DNA from: Eutreptiella sp. 'Long Island Sound 2002'
Lineage: Eukaryota > Euglenozoa > Euglenophyceae > Eutreptiales > Eutreptiaceae
Reading direction: 5' to 3'
Length of the DNA stretch: 64,000 bases
Assembly (NCBI GenBank): GCA_964036045.1
Contig: OZ038390.1
Location: 1,796,045 to 1,860,044 of the forward strand
Part shown: piece by piece, positions 33,051 to 43,145 of the stretch
How positions within the stretch are numbered: position 1 is the stretch's first letter
How the letters are laid out: each line of letters starts with the position of its first letter
Made by a program: the position numbers and the translations under genes
The notes under the pieces: generated by a model
What the model was told of the DNA's origin: nothing
Seen by the model: the letters and a program-made list of their open reading frames with translations, nothing else
Databases searched by the model: none

Positions 33051-35207
33051 ATGGGGGTAAGGGACCCCCGCCTCATGGCATTTTTTGCCATTGAGCTTAC
33101 CCAAGGGGGGAATCTTCGATTCCCCAACCTGCACGTGACGCAGTCCATTAAAAGGCCCCAGCTGGGGGCACCTGGTGGCCGGGTGGCCAGGACAATCCAG
33201 TGTGATGGGGCGGTTAGGTGTAGGGGGAAGGTGGTAGCCAATTGCTACGGATGCAATCGGCTGATTTTGTGCACCACCCACAAAGATGGCCTTTGTGTGC
33301 CACGCCAGGAGGGGGAGGAGGTGGTGGGGGGGGAGGAGGAGGAGGTGGTGGTGGACCCCAATGGGGTCAGCATTGAGCAATCTGCTCAGTGCTTGCTCCC
33401 GGTGGGAACAACCACAGGGCATTTTTTGTTGTCGGGGTGGGGGATTGGGAGGGAGGTGATTGCCCCCCTCACTAATGAGGAGGCGGGGGCGGTCGCAGGC
33501 CACCCCGATCAGTGCCCCTTGGCCAATGTGCCATGGGGAGGCACTGCCCTGGCCCACCTTGCAAGGGCATGTTGGGATTAAGGTGCCGGCGGGCACCATT
33601 TTGGTGGTGAGGAGGGGGTTGTATGGGGGAGTGGCAAGGGTGGCCCCTGAGGTGGAGGGGGTGGCCCAGGTGGTTGAGTGGCGGCAGGTGGGGGAGTATG
33701 CGGCCGTCACGGACTTCGTGTGGCTGCGGAGGCTGGGCCTGGTGCTGGACGACGCCAAGAAGGAGGGCCAAGGCATGTGTCCATGTCACCAGGTGTGAAA
33801 ACTTCCCACAACACCCTGCTCTAACCCCTGCTCTAACTAGTTATCGCGCTAGGTTATCGCGTTCTAACTAGGTGCTCTAACTAGTTATCGCGCTAGGTTA
33901 TCGCGTTCTAACTAGTTATCGCGGGGTTATCGCAGGGGCCTATCGCGGGGGTTATCGCGCGGTAACCTAGTTATCGCGGGGGTTATCGCGCGGGTTATCG
34001 CGTGTTTTTTTTTGTTTCTTTTGTTTTTTTCAGGCTACCATCTTGCAGCTGCCCCGTATCTTCGTCAAGGACGACGCCCAGGCAGCCGAGGCAGCAGGCG
34101 GAGCAGCAGAAGCAGCAGGGGCACGGCCCGCCAAGCCGGTGGCGGCCCGGTTGGAGCTGGAGGCGGAGAAGAGGCTGCCGGAGGGGGCGTCGTGGCGGTG
34201 GGGGGAGCCTGGGGATGAGGCCTCAGGATGGGGGGGACGGGATGGTACCGGCAGGTCACCATCACCGAGAAGGAGGGGGGGGTGGAGAGGAAGACCAACC
34301 TCACCCTCCCCTCCTATGTGTGGGTTGGGGGGGAAACGGCCAAGTGGCCGAATGCCGCAGAGGGGGAAACGGTTGCGGCTTTTTTGTGTTTGTTTGGGAT
34401 GAGCGACCCCCCCCAAAGGAAATCTTATTACCTTTTGAGGGTGTGTTTTTTGTGGGAGGGGGAGTATACGGGGAGGGAAGTGTGGCAGAAGCTGCACAGG
34501 GGGGGGGACATCCACCAGGTTGGTGGGTATGACCCCCCCCCTTCTGTGGTGGACGCCACTGCCGATTGGGTTCGGCAGTATGCACCCAAGGGGGGAAGGC
34601 CGGGAAAAGGCCAGACGAAGCGGGGACCAGACGTGGTGGTGGTTGAGCCGGATGCCCCCCCCCCCCCCTTAGGGGTAAGGGCCAAACCCCCGCCCCCAAG
34701 CCCTCCCCCAAGCCATCGAAGGTGGCAAAGGTGGCGGCGGCCCAGCCTCCCCATGAGGCCCTGGACGTGGAGGCCTTGGGGGCCAGTGTGGCCACCCACG
34801 TGACGGACGCTTGCCAGGTTTTGGTGGAGCAGGCGGCCGCCACGGGGGTCGAGGCCGCACTGGCCAAGGGTCGGTCGGCCGACCACAAGTCGGCCTTGGC
34901 GAAGGCCGAAAAGGCCCAGGGCAACACCCAGCGTGCCCTGGACCAGGCCCTCAACCTGGCCGCCAAGAGGGAGGAGGAGGTGGAGGCGATGAGGGAGGCC
35001 CTGAGGGAGGCCCAGGAGGGGAGGCGGAAGGCGGAGGTGGAGGCGGCCCAGCTTAGGGTGGAGGTGGAGGGGCAGCGGAGGAGGGGGGATGACCTTGGGC
35101 AGCGCTTGGGGGTGGCTGAGGCGCAGGTGCGCAGCCTCACCTCCACCCTCTGTGCCTCCTTCGGGGTGCAGAGTCAGGGTAGCGGGAGTAGGAGTGGGAG
35201 CCAATGA
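33051..35207 (+). CDS. Cys-rich / coiled-coil protein of the TIR element (unrecognised)
   Basis: Exon 33051-33792, intron 33793-34033, exon 34034-35207. The N-terminal part has a Cys/His cluster (CRGKVVANCYGCNRLILC) and a Gly/Glu-rich linker. After the intron come an Ala-rich stretch, a Trp-rich domain (GWYRQVTITEKEGG, YLLRVCFLWEGEY, WQKLHRGGDIHQVGGYD), a Pro-rich linker and a long coiled coil (ALDQALNLAAKREEEVEAMR). Frame changes are needed near 33570, at a G-run (34230-34236) and at a C-run (34655-34668). The TGA at 35205 is followed in the same frame by the dioxygenase-like ORF. No family is recognised. It may be the N-terminal part of one long protein with the dioxygenase. Confidence 0.5.
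33793..34033 (+). other. Intron containing ttatcgcg array C (241 bp)
   Basis: Donor CACCAG|gtgtga and acceptor tgtttttttcag|GCTACC, phase 0 on both sides. It is almost filled by ctctaactagttatcgcg / gggttatcgcg repeats (33838-34003). Confidence 0.75.
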
Positions 35208-35210
35208 CTA

Positions 35211-35746
35211 GTGGATTTGCTCAAGGGGTTGCCCAAGGGCATTTTTCGTGGGGAGGAGCGATATGGGGCCCAAGTGGACATGTGCCACTTCGGCCTCGTG
35301 GGAAGTGGAAACCCCAACCCCTCTAATTTTAGGGCGACCCACATGGCCGCTGCTACCCTCAGGCCTGCCCTCACCCCCTTGGTTGCAGACCTCAATGGGT
35401 ATTGCACCTCCAATGCTCCACCATGGTTCACATGGTGTAGCATCCAAATTGTTCGCCCCCAAGGGACGGACACCATGGGCCTCCACTCCCATTTGCGGGA
35501 TGGGGCGCCCATGGCGCTTATTGTGTGTGTGGGGTCTTTCACGGGGGGTGAGTTTTGGGTGGAGAGTGGTGGCCTGCTGAATCCCTCCATGAGGGAAAAA
35601 AAGCGGCACACCCGTGTGTGCAAGGGTACGGCGGTGGAGGGTTGGGCATGCACCGCCACCCCCCAAGCCCCGTGTTCAACACCAGGGCACTACACGCTCC
35701 ATTGCCATGGGAGGGCGAGCGATGGAGCGTGATTTTTTATATATAG
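35211..35746 (+). CDS. TET/JBP-like 2OG-Fe(II) dioxygenase domain
   Basis: Follows the coiled-coil ORF in the same frame after a TGA. The core reads ALIVCVGSFTGGEFWVESG and, after a one-step frame change at the C-run 35659-35664, FNTRALHAPLPWEGERWSVI. The order strand-G.FTGGE.W...then...HAP.PW.GERWS matches the TET/JBP dioxygenase core, in which the late His binds iron and the Arg binds 2-oxoglutarate. The upstream HxD position is unclear (LHSHLRD), so activity is uncertain. Family members oxidise methyl groups on DNA bases and are known as cargo of KDZ DNA transposons in fungi and algae. Confidence 0.6.
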
Positions 35747-36346
35747 TGCGGGGGGGGTTCTGCACTGCACGTATGTGTGGCGGCAGCAGCTGCTGTCCAT
35801 GGGTTTTAGGGTGCCCAATGCTCCCTCTAACCCCTCCAGCTAGTGTAATTTGTGATTTGATTATTGTTCACTATTTCTATTTTTTCTGCTTTGGTGGGAT
35901 GCCCACCATGGTTTGTCACTGTGTACTCTGAGGAGGGGCAACTAGCCCGGAACATGTCCATTTGACTGATTTGAATTTGTGATTGTGGCGCCATATACCC
36001 CGTGCCTGCACATTAATTGTTGACATCTCCAAGGTTTCCTGGGTGCAAAATCAACGTTTGTGAAGGTTTTAGGGTGCCCAACGCTTGCTCTAACCCCACC
36101 AGTTAGTGCGCACTAACCCCTGCTCTAACTAGTTATCGCGGGGGTTATCGCGCTCTAACTGGGTGCTCTAACTAGTTATCGCGGGGGGTTATCGCGCTCT
36201 AACTAGTTATCGCGGGGGGTTATCGCGGGGGTTATCGCGCGATAACCTAGTTATCGCGGGGGTTATCGCGTGGGTTATCGCGTGTGTTTTTTGGGCCCTT
36301 GCTTCAAAACCCTCCCTCATTTCGTGTCCAGGTCCTCTTATTCTTC
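35747..36346 (+). promoter_or_regulatory. Spacer with ttatcgcg array D upstream of the transposase-like gene
   Basis: gttttagggtgcccaa occurs twice (about 35801 and 36066). Array D (36123-36282) has the same ctctaactagttatcgcg / gggttatcgcg units and a gttatcgcgcgataac palindrome. It ends before a pyrimidine tract and tcgtgtccag|GTCCTC, so it may be a 5'-leader intron. Confidence 0.55.
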
Positions 36347-38013
36347 ATGGATAGTGCTGTCAATGAGGCCCTGCGGGCTCTCAACACAGCTAACCTCCGG
36401 CGGTACACCGATCTGCAGTGCCCCAAGGCCCGGCGGCGGCGTTTGAAGGCGGTTCAGCGGCTGGTGCGAGTTCTATTGGGTGACCCGAACGTTGTGTGTG
36501 GCACCAACACCAAAGGCGAAGTTTGTTTAAGTGGTGGGGCGTGCACTGCCCTGTCTGGCCCACTTGGCGGCCATCTTGCATTAACAGCTCAGGAGCATGA
36601 GGCCCTGAGCATGCTACGCATGGCATGCAGCATGCATCTCTCCCAACGGGCCCTTTTGCGAATGCCCCGCCGTTGCACACAACGGGACCTAAGGACCGTT
36701 CGGCAACGGATCATGCCCTACTTTCCCCAAACAACCATTGTAAAGTCTACCACAGGCCGCAATAGGGCAGCTGCCCATGTGCCTTTGCAATCAATTGTGC
36801 AAAATGCAATATCTATGGCCCGAGTTATCGGGAAACCCCCCCCTAGTGGCGTTGCCATTGTTGTTATTTCAGTTGATGCGACTTCCTTGTGGAAGGCATC
36901 CTCTACCCGTGCGGATGTATGGGTTAATGTATGGGGGGGGGGCAAAATATGCTTCGAAGGTGAAGCTATGGGCCTCATGGTTTTGCATGGATGGCGGGGA
37001 TGAACAGGCTTTATTGAGAAGCCTGGACATCTTCTCCAACCTCAACCAAGAGGTGAGGGATGTGGAAGAGGACGTTGTCCTCTTTCAAAACCAATTTTTG
37101 ACTTGCACTGTCATTTTGACAGGGGATGGGAAGGGGATGCAAGCAATGGGGGGGGCTGGGTCTAAGTGTTGGTTGTGCAAAGACCCCAATGGGATTGTTG
37201 AGCAAAGGGGGGTGGAGTCCACCTCAAGATGGGGGGCATTCTTGAGAAGTGTGACCCCTGATAGGCGGCCGGGGGACTACCAATTAACATGCAGCATGCC
37301 GCATCCTAAACGGCATTGCAAAGCGCATTGAGACCACCCTTCAGGCCCTCCCCCCTGGTACCCCTGGTAAGGCCCAGGCTCTTGCAGCTTTGCAGGCCTT
37401 CAAACAAGCCCTCAAGGATGAGACCTCAGGCATCCCTCTGAGGGAACGCCTCCCTTCGGCCTCGAGGGCCACAGAAAAAGATTTCGATCTAACAAGCACC
37501 AAAGTTTTTCTAACCTCCCCCCGCTTTCAAAGGCAATTTGTGGATTGCCTCAAAGAGCATGTCCCCACAGTGAGGACCCCTGGGGGACCTATGTTATGGG
37601 TTGTTGTGCATGTCATGGTGAAATGCATTGAGGGTTTGTATGAGCTTTGGAGGGTGAGGGAGTTGTACACTCTAACCCAAGTGGAACACCACCACCGTGC
37701 GTTGACCACAAAAATTTCAAAAGCGTGGGGAGACTCAGGTTGGTCCCCCACCAGGTGGATCCATTGGTGCTTGGCACATTCCACCTTTTTTGCCGAGAAA
37801 TGGAGGAACATTTTTCAGTTTTCCTCCATCCCAACGGAGTATCGGCATGGGCCTTACAAGAGGAGGCTCAAAAATTGTTTTAAGGGTTGGTCCTTGGTGA
37901 GGCCAAGTATGTCCCTCCGCCACATGCACCATTGCATGTCCATGAACGCCCTGGAGCAAGGGCTTTTGGGACTGGAGGCAGCCAAGGCCTCAGACATTGA
38001 TGACTTTGTATGA
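36347..38013 (+). CDS. DDE-transposase-like protein (unassigned family)
   Basis: Begins at the ATG at 36347, with frame changes at the G-run 36933-36942 and near 37290. With those it spans ~550 residues. A first acidic motif ISVDATSLWK is followed by DVWVNVWGG, then LTGDGKGMQAMGGAGSKCWLC (GDxK plus CxxC). The C-terminal part has VEHHHRALTTKIS and a candidate catalytic Glu in SSIPTEYRHGPYKRRLK, then HMHH. The D...GD.K..G...KCxxC...E pattern resembles RNase H-fold transposases. It lies next to the right TIR, as expected for the mobilising enzyme. It could not be assigned to a named superfamily. Confidence 0.5.
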
Positions 38014-38079
38014 AAAACGACCACACATGCTTTGTGCCAAGTGTTTTGTGTTGTTTGTCCTAGGGAGGGAGGGAGGAGG

Positions 38080-38205
38080 GGTGCGCGATAACTACCCGCG
38101 ATAACTACGCGATAACTGAGTTATCGCGCGATAACTAGCGCGATAACTAGTTAGAGCAAGGTGCTCTAACTGCGTTCTAACTCTGTTCTAACTGTGCTCT
38201 AACTC
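38080..38205 (-). repeat. ttatcgcg array E (right subterminal)
   Basis: The same units as arrays A-D but reverse-complemented (gcgataactag, ttagagcaaggtgctctaa), 150-280 bp inside the right TIR. Confidence 0.88.
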
Positions 38206-38357
38206 TTTGACCCCCCCCCCAAAACCACCCCTACAATGAGGGTTATGTGGGGAAAGAAAGGGGATGGGGGGTTTTTGAGGGTGCTGAATCCATTTTTTTA
38301 GGTGGTTTGCCCCAAAATTGAGGGTAGGTGGGTGTTCCAGAAATTGCGTTCTAACTA

Positions 38358-38393
38358 GGGGTTCCGCACCACGCCCTAGAACGCTGCATCCCA
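38358..38393 (-). repeat. Terminal inverted repeat, right
   Basis: The perfect reverse complement of 25843-25878. Confidence 0.95.
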
Positions 38394-38929
38394 ACACGGA
38401 CGAGGACGGAAAATATGTTGCCTCAAAACAATGTTGGACTGGGTGTGGTGGAAACCATTTGGTCTCGGATTGCAAAGAACCATTATGCATCAAGGTGATG
38501 CGCATGAATGAGAAGGCATATTTCGAGAGCAAGGCGGATGGGCGTGATTTTATCCCGGTACGACGAGAACAAGTCATGGGCGGCGAAAGATCGACTCAAT
38601 CCACACCACGAGTGTCAACGGCGGCGCCGGTGCCAACGCCGGCAATTCCCGTTGAGTTCATGACGTTGGAAATACTAGCATCTTGCTCTTGGGATGAAGA
38701 GAAAATTGGCGATTTAGTAGGAGAGCTCGCTACGACACCGGACGTTAATATCTCACAAGAAAATGGTATTGAGACGCTGGCATTATCTTTTTCTTCAGAG
38801 CATGAATTGGTGGCGGCACAACAAAAAATTGGCGAACAACAAGATGGCAACGGCGAGCACTTCATTGTGCGGCGGAAGCACACACCGTCCACACCGTGCC
38901 CGAGTGGAGCCACGTCGTCCTCTTCCTGC
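38394..38929 (+). pseudogene. Zinc-knuckle ORF, 3' part beyond the TIR element
   Basis: Reads NTDEDGKYVASKQC, then a knuckle CWTGCGGNHLVSDC, a mixed-charge region and SSEHELVAAQQKIGEQQ, ending at a donor TCCTGC|gtgcgcgc. It is interpreted as the continuation of 25654-25842. Confidence 0.5.
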
Positions 38930-39050
38930 GTGCGCGCTACAGGGTATTGCCGCGCGATGGCTCAGTGCGCACTACAAAACTATAGCGCGCGTCATAGCGC
39001 GCGCTATAGATGGGGGTCTTGGGTTTGTAACCCCATGTCCTAATAAGCAG
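38930..39050 (+). other. GCGC-containing intron, transposase-like copy 2 (121 bp)
   Basis: TGC|gtgcgcgctacagg to taataagcag|GGCAAA. Homologous to 32912-33034. Confidence 0.6.
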
Positions 39051-40218
39051 GGCAAAAACGCCTATTTTTCTAAAGTTTCACATGCTTCCGGCACCGCATG
39101 TGACGCTGTCAATGTCAGGAAAGATTGCCAGCATTTTGGGCCCCCACTATGGGTGGTCCTTGTGGAAGAACGAGGACCTTTTGGCGGACCTAGTTGAGTT
39201 TTTTTGCTCAGGGTCTGCCGTCCAACGGTCTTTGTGGGCCAGGTTGGAAAAAAGGGTCCCCGTGTCTGAAGCAGAGAAGAAGCGTCGCAGGACCGAGGCC
39301 GCCAACGCCGTCACACCCCTGTCGGTGGTGGACTTGGTCCTGCTCCTGAAGATTCCAAGAAGAAGGTATTATTGCGTGCGCTTTGCATGTGACATCGCGC
39401 GCACTTCCGCTCATAGCACGCGCTTTGTTGACTTCTGCGCGCGCTACATTCTCATGTTGCGCGCGCTATTTTCCTCAGGTACAAAGATTTGATTACTTGG
39501 ACGAGAAGTAAGGTCCCCACACACCTTTTTTCTCTCCCGTCGTATGCTAGTTTTGCCACAGAATGGAACCAGCTTGCAAGTAGGCAGCATTTAGAGGTTG
39601 CCGTGCACACAGATGGGGTCACAGTCTTTTCGCAGTGGCCCCTGCAGCACTTTTTTGACTATATATTTTCCTTTGATTCCATTGTTTCTAACCTCCAATA
39701 CCCCAGGGAGTGCCAAGGAGAGCTGTGCATGGATCATTGTGAGGGGGGATGGGTTGCCTTGTGGGGGGGAATCGTGGTGCCAGATGTCCATTTCCTTTGC
39801 CAACCATGGTCACTTGGCAAGGACGTTGTCCTACCACTGGACTGTTAACGTCGCCCTTTGTGGTGAGAAGTCCACCTGTGTGTTGTCCCAGGTCTGGGCT
39901 AACAATCTTGCTTTTCTGCAGAGTGCCCTTGACAGTGGTGTGGTTCCCATCCGGGGTGCATCCAGACGCTGCAGGATTTTCTGCGGTGGGGATAGCCCTT
40001 GGCTGCGTCGGTTGTCGGGTGTCACTACACATTGGATGGCAGGTAGTCTGTTCACTTACATGACGTGGTGCAAGTCCAGTGCAACGTGGTTGCAACAGGA
40101 TGTGGATAGAACCACCGAGCGAGATGAGCAGTTGCTACGGCTTATTGCACCTGGGGCCAAGTGCAGGCCCATGGATATATTTAAATTAAATTTGGTGTTG
40201 TCCAGAGCAGGTTGTTGA
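39051..40218 (+). CDS. Second DDE-transposase-like gene (full-length copy)
   Basis: Exon 39051-39365, periodic GCGC intron 39366-39478, exon 39479-40218. A plausible start is the ATG at 39082. It contains GPHYGWSLWKNEDLLADL, a basic linker (EAEKKRRRTEAAN), then an RNase H-like region with two acidic motifs (IIVRGDGLPCGGESW; FCGGDSPWLRRLSG), conserved FANHGHLARTL and FTYMTWC, and a tail ending VLSRAGC. A 4-bp insertion near 39725 (agctgtgcatgg versus agctgtgg in the other copy) breaks the frame, which otherwise continues to 40218. It is an inverted, more complete relative of exons 32911-32078. Confidence 0.5.
39366..39478 (+). other. Periodic GCGC intron, transposase-like copy 2 (113 bp)
   Basis: AAGAAG|gtattatt, then GCGTGCGCT, GCGCGCACT, GCACGCGCT, GCGCGCGCT and GCGCGCGCT at 19-23 nt spacing, then tttcctcag|GTACAA. 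Splicing joins KIPRR|RYKDLITW. Confidence 0.88.
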
Positions 40219-40620
40219 AGGTGCCTCTGAGGCGGCGTCACCTTATACCATGTGTTCTGCACCTTCTGATTTTTGTAGGGAGGCAGGTCACTGCCTTGGT
40301 ACGCAGATTGGCCAAGTCTGTGCGTCCCAGTACTAGGGTGTCTGTTCAGGCTATTCTTCACAGGTCTGGTTGTCACATAGCACTACAGGGGACGGCAGAG
40401 CCAGATGGGGAAGACACTTGGTGCCTTCTAAAGGTTTGGGAGGACCTGGCCCCCCTCCTTGGGGGTGACATGAGGATGCACACAGCAGTGGTTGCCATGT
40501 ACATACTACTGGGGGACATGTATGGCACCATGTTTGAAGAGGGAGCATTGCAGGCTTCAGAGGTTGCCCAGGCTTTCCAGAGGTGGGTTTGTCCAGAAAT
40601 AAGAGAGCCACGGTGCCGCC
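40212..40620 (+). other. Open frame downstream of transposase-like copy 2
   Basis: Encodes HLLIFVGRQVTALVRRLAKS and MYILLGDMYGTMFEEGALQ and runs into the repeats. It may be a further exon of the transposase-like gene. Not recognised. Confidence 0.25.
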
Positions 40621-41784
40621 GCAAGGAGTTTTCTTGCGCCTGCTGCTGCTGCTGCTGCTGCTTGCTGCTGTTGCTGCTACAACGTGTTGCTCATCCTTGG
40701 ACCCTAAAAGGTGGTGTAAAACCTCGACAGGGTAAACCCAACTCGGTAATCAAGACTCGAACTAGGACCGAGCTGGGTCCTAGTCTTGTGTAACACAATG
40801 GATATCAGCGTGGAAGAAACACTGCTACTTTTTAGATGTGCTTCCACGGTAAGGAGGATTGTCCTCAAAAACGGCTCAAAAACGGCTCATTTTCACCTCC
40901 AAATGGACCACCGTGTTGCACCACGGCATGGTACATGTCTTAATGAACACCCATTTGCCATCCTTTGGTGGCCCAATCGCTATGAAACAACAACGGCCCT
41001 CATCGGAAACCCCTACGTGGCAGACCAACGATCGTCCTGAACTTTCAGGACAATCGTCCTGAAAATAGCCCAAAAACGGCCATTTTTGGACACTAAATTG
41101 GCCATAGAATGGGCTAGACGGTTCGAAACGGCACGAAACTTGTTTGTGGTGATGCGCCTTTGCTCCTCGGTCGTTTTGAGCTACTTGGATGCCGCTTTTC
41201 AGCCACGGTGCCGCCGCAAGGACTTTTCTTGCGTCTGCTGTTGCTGCTGCTTGCTGCTGTTGCTGCTAAAATGTGTTGCTCAGCCTTGGATCAAGACTCG
41301 AACTAGGACCGAGTTGCGTCCTAGTCTTGCGTAACGCATTGGACATAACCGTTGAAGAAAGACCGCTTGCTTTAGACATGTGCCTCCATGGTTACGACGA
41401 TTGTCCTGAAACACGGCTCAATAACGGCTCATTTTTACCTCAAAATGGACCACCGCGTGGCACCATGGCGTGGTACACGCCTTATTGAACACCCATTTGC
41501 CATCCTTTGATAGCCCAATCGCCATGAAAGAACAACGGCCCTCATCGGAAACACCTGCTTGGCGTAGCGGCGATCGTCCGGAAAACGGCCAAAAACAGCC
41601 CAAAAACGGCCATTTTTGGACACTAAATCGGCCGTAGAACGGGCTAGACGGCTTGAAACGCAACGAAACTTGTTTGTGGTGATGCGCCTTGGCTCCCCGG
41701 TCGTTTTGAGCTACTTGGATGCCGGTTTTGAGCCGCAGTGTGGTCTCAAGGACTTTTTATGCGCCTGCTACTGCTTGCTGCTGC

Positions 41785-41820
<36 letters not shown>

Positions 41821-41945
41821 GCTAAAACGTGTTGCTCACCCTAGGCCCCTAAAAGGTGGTGTAAAACCTCGACAGGGTAAACCCAGCTCGGTAACCCTAA
41901 AAGGTGGTGTAAAACCTCGACAGGGTAAACCCAGCTCGGTAATCA
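40607..41945. repeat. Three degenerate tandem units (~595, ~529, ~210 bp) with CTG tracts
   Basis: Each unit starts with ccacggtgccgccgcaagga-like sequence followed by a (CTG)n tract (40639-40680, 41237-41270, 41763-41823). Units 1 and 2 share an actaggaccgag/gtcctagt inverted repeat and aaaaacggctca. A ggtggtgtaaaacctcgaca block is doubled at 41855 and 41905. Confidence 0.85.
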
Positions 41946-43100
41946 AGGGTACTAAGAAGCGTACCCATCTGGGGAAGAAAAACAAGGCCACGGACACCAC
42001 CACAGGTTATGCGGGTGACGTCCTCATGGAGGAGAGCGATGCCTTTGTAGACAATGGGTCTTCGAGCTCATCCTCTTCCGCTGATGGGGAGCTCTCTGGG
42101 TGATACACTTCATGGGCATGGCCAACAAGTCATTCTGGGGTGTAGGGGACAACAACAAGTACCCGAACGGCGTGGCGTCCTTCCTCCGAACTACAGCCAA
42201 TGGCGGGGAGGTAAATTGGGAAAAGGGAGCGGGCGGTTGGGAAAACGGTTATATTTCTTTGTCTACAGAAGCGCCATTTTTGGGCCTCCGCTCCCGCCTC
42301 CGCTCCGTACGTTATCCCCGTAAGCTAGGAGAACGCGCACAACGACAATAACACTCCGTAACGCTCCGGAACGCGGATAACGCGGAAAACGCACAAAACG
42401 CTTCCAGAAGCACGACCAGAAGCAGAAAACCGGAACGCGGATAACGCGGATAACGCGGAAAACGCTTCTAGAAGCACAACCAGAAGCAAAAAACCGGAAC
42501 GCGGATAACGCGGATAACGCGGAAAACGAGGGACTCGCTTCCAGAAGCACCACCGGAAGCACAAAAGCGGAACGTAGAAAACGCGGCCAACAGACGACCC
42601 CTATACGACGCTAAGAACGGTGGAAGCAAAGCTGGAGGCAACATGCAAAGTGCTTTTCTCCTTGAAAGTGGCTGAACCGCATAAAAACTCATGCGCGAGT
42701 GCGTCGGGCTACCTCAAAAACCCCCAGAAGCGTTGTAAAAACAAGGGTGTTTTTCCCGACCCCTAGAAGCGCCCATTTCGTCATCTACGTCGTAGACAAA
42801 GGAATATTGGTGACGGCCAAGTAGCATACCGGAAATGCACTGCACACACACGCCACAGAACACGGGTTGGAACCCACGTCCCGGTTGGCCTGCCGTGGAG
42901 TCGTCGCTTTTTGCAACTGAGGGATGCCTGCCTAACCGACCCAATGGGGGGCGTAGGTTTGTAGGCGGCCAAGAAACATTCGATAACCGTTGACGGCGGT
43001 GAGCTCAAGGCAACATTCCCAGCTCGGCCCAGTTTGACGGGCACTGCAAAGCAGCAGGTGAGACATTGAAATGAAGTTTGTGGCGAAGACTTTGTGAGTG
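41946..43100. other. No clear gene; tandem repeats
   Basis: Holds the ~65-bp repeat at 42310-42590. No protein is recognised. Confidence 0.5.
42310..42590. repeat. Tandem repeat of aacgcggataacgcgg and ccagaagca blocks
   Basis: About three copies of a ~65-bp unit in which ggataacgcg alternates with cttccagaagcac(g/a)acc. Confidence 0.8.
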
Positions 43101-43145
43101 TCTATTTTTTTCGATCTCTTGTGCTCTGCTGCTCCCCAGGGACCA

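Larger units (their letters stand above)
25843..38393. mobile_element. 12.5-kb TIR-bounded DNA transposon carrying dioxygenase- and transposase-like genes
   Basis: The first and last 36 bp (25843-25878 and 38358-38393) are perfect inverted repeats beginning tgggatgcagcgttctaggg. Subterminal ttatcgcg arrays lie inside both ends in opposite orientation (26028-26175; 38080-38205). Cargo: a 2OG-Fe(II)-oxygenase-like gene, a chimeric minus-strand gene, a Cys-rich/coiled-coil/TET-JBP-like gene and a DDE-transposase-like gene. A zinc-knuckle ORF continues on both sides, supporting a single insertion. No target-site duplication is visible. The interior may itself be a composite, since a second copy of the left arm sits at 30009-30540. 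Confidence 0.6.

Noticed and set aside
32919-33776. 285-codon minus-strand ORF
   Set aside because: Antisense to the Cys-rich gene's first exon for most of its length. It is His/Pro-rich without motif.
36347-38013. Assigning the transposase to KDZ, hAT or MULE
   Set aside because: Key family motifs are not visible and no target-site duplication length is available.
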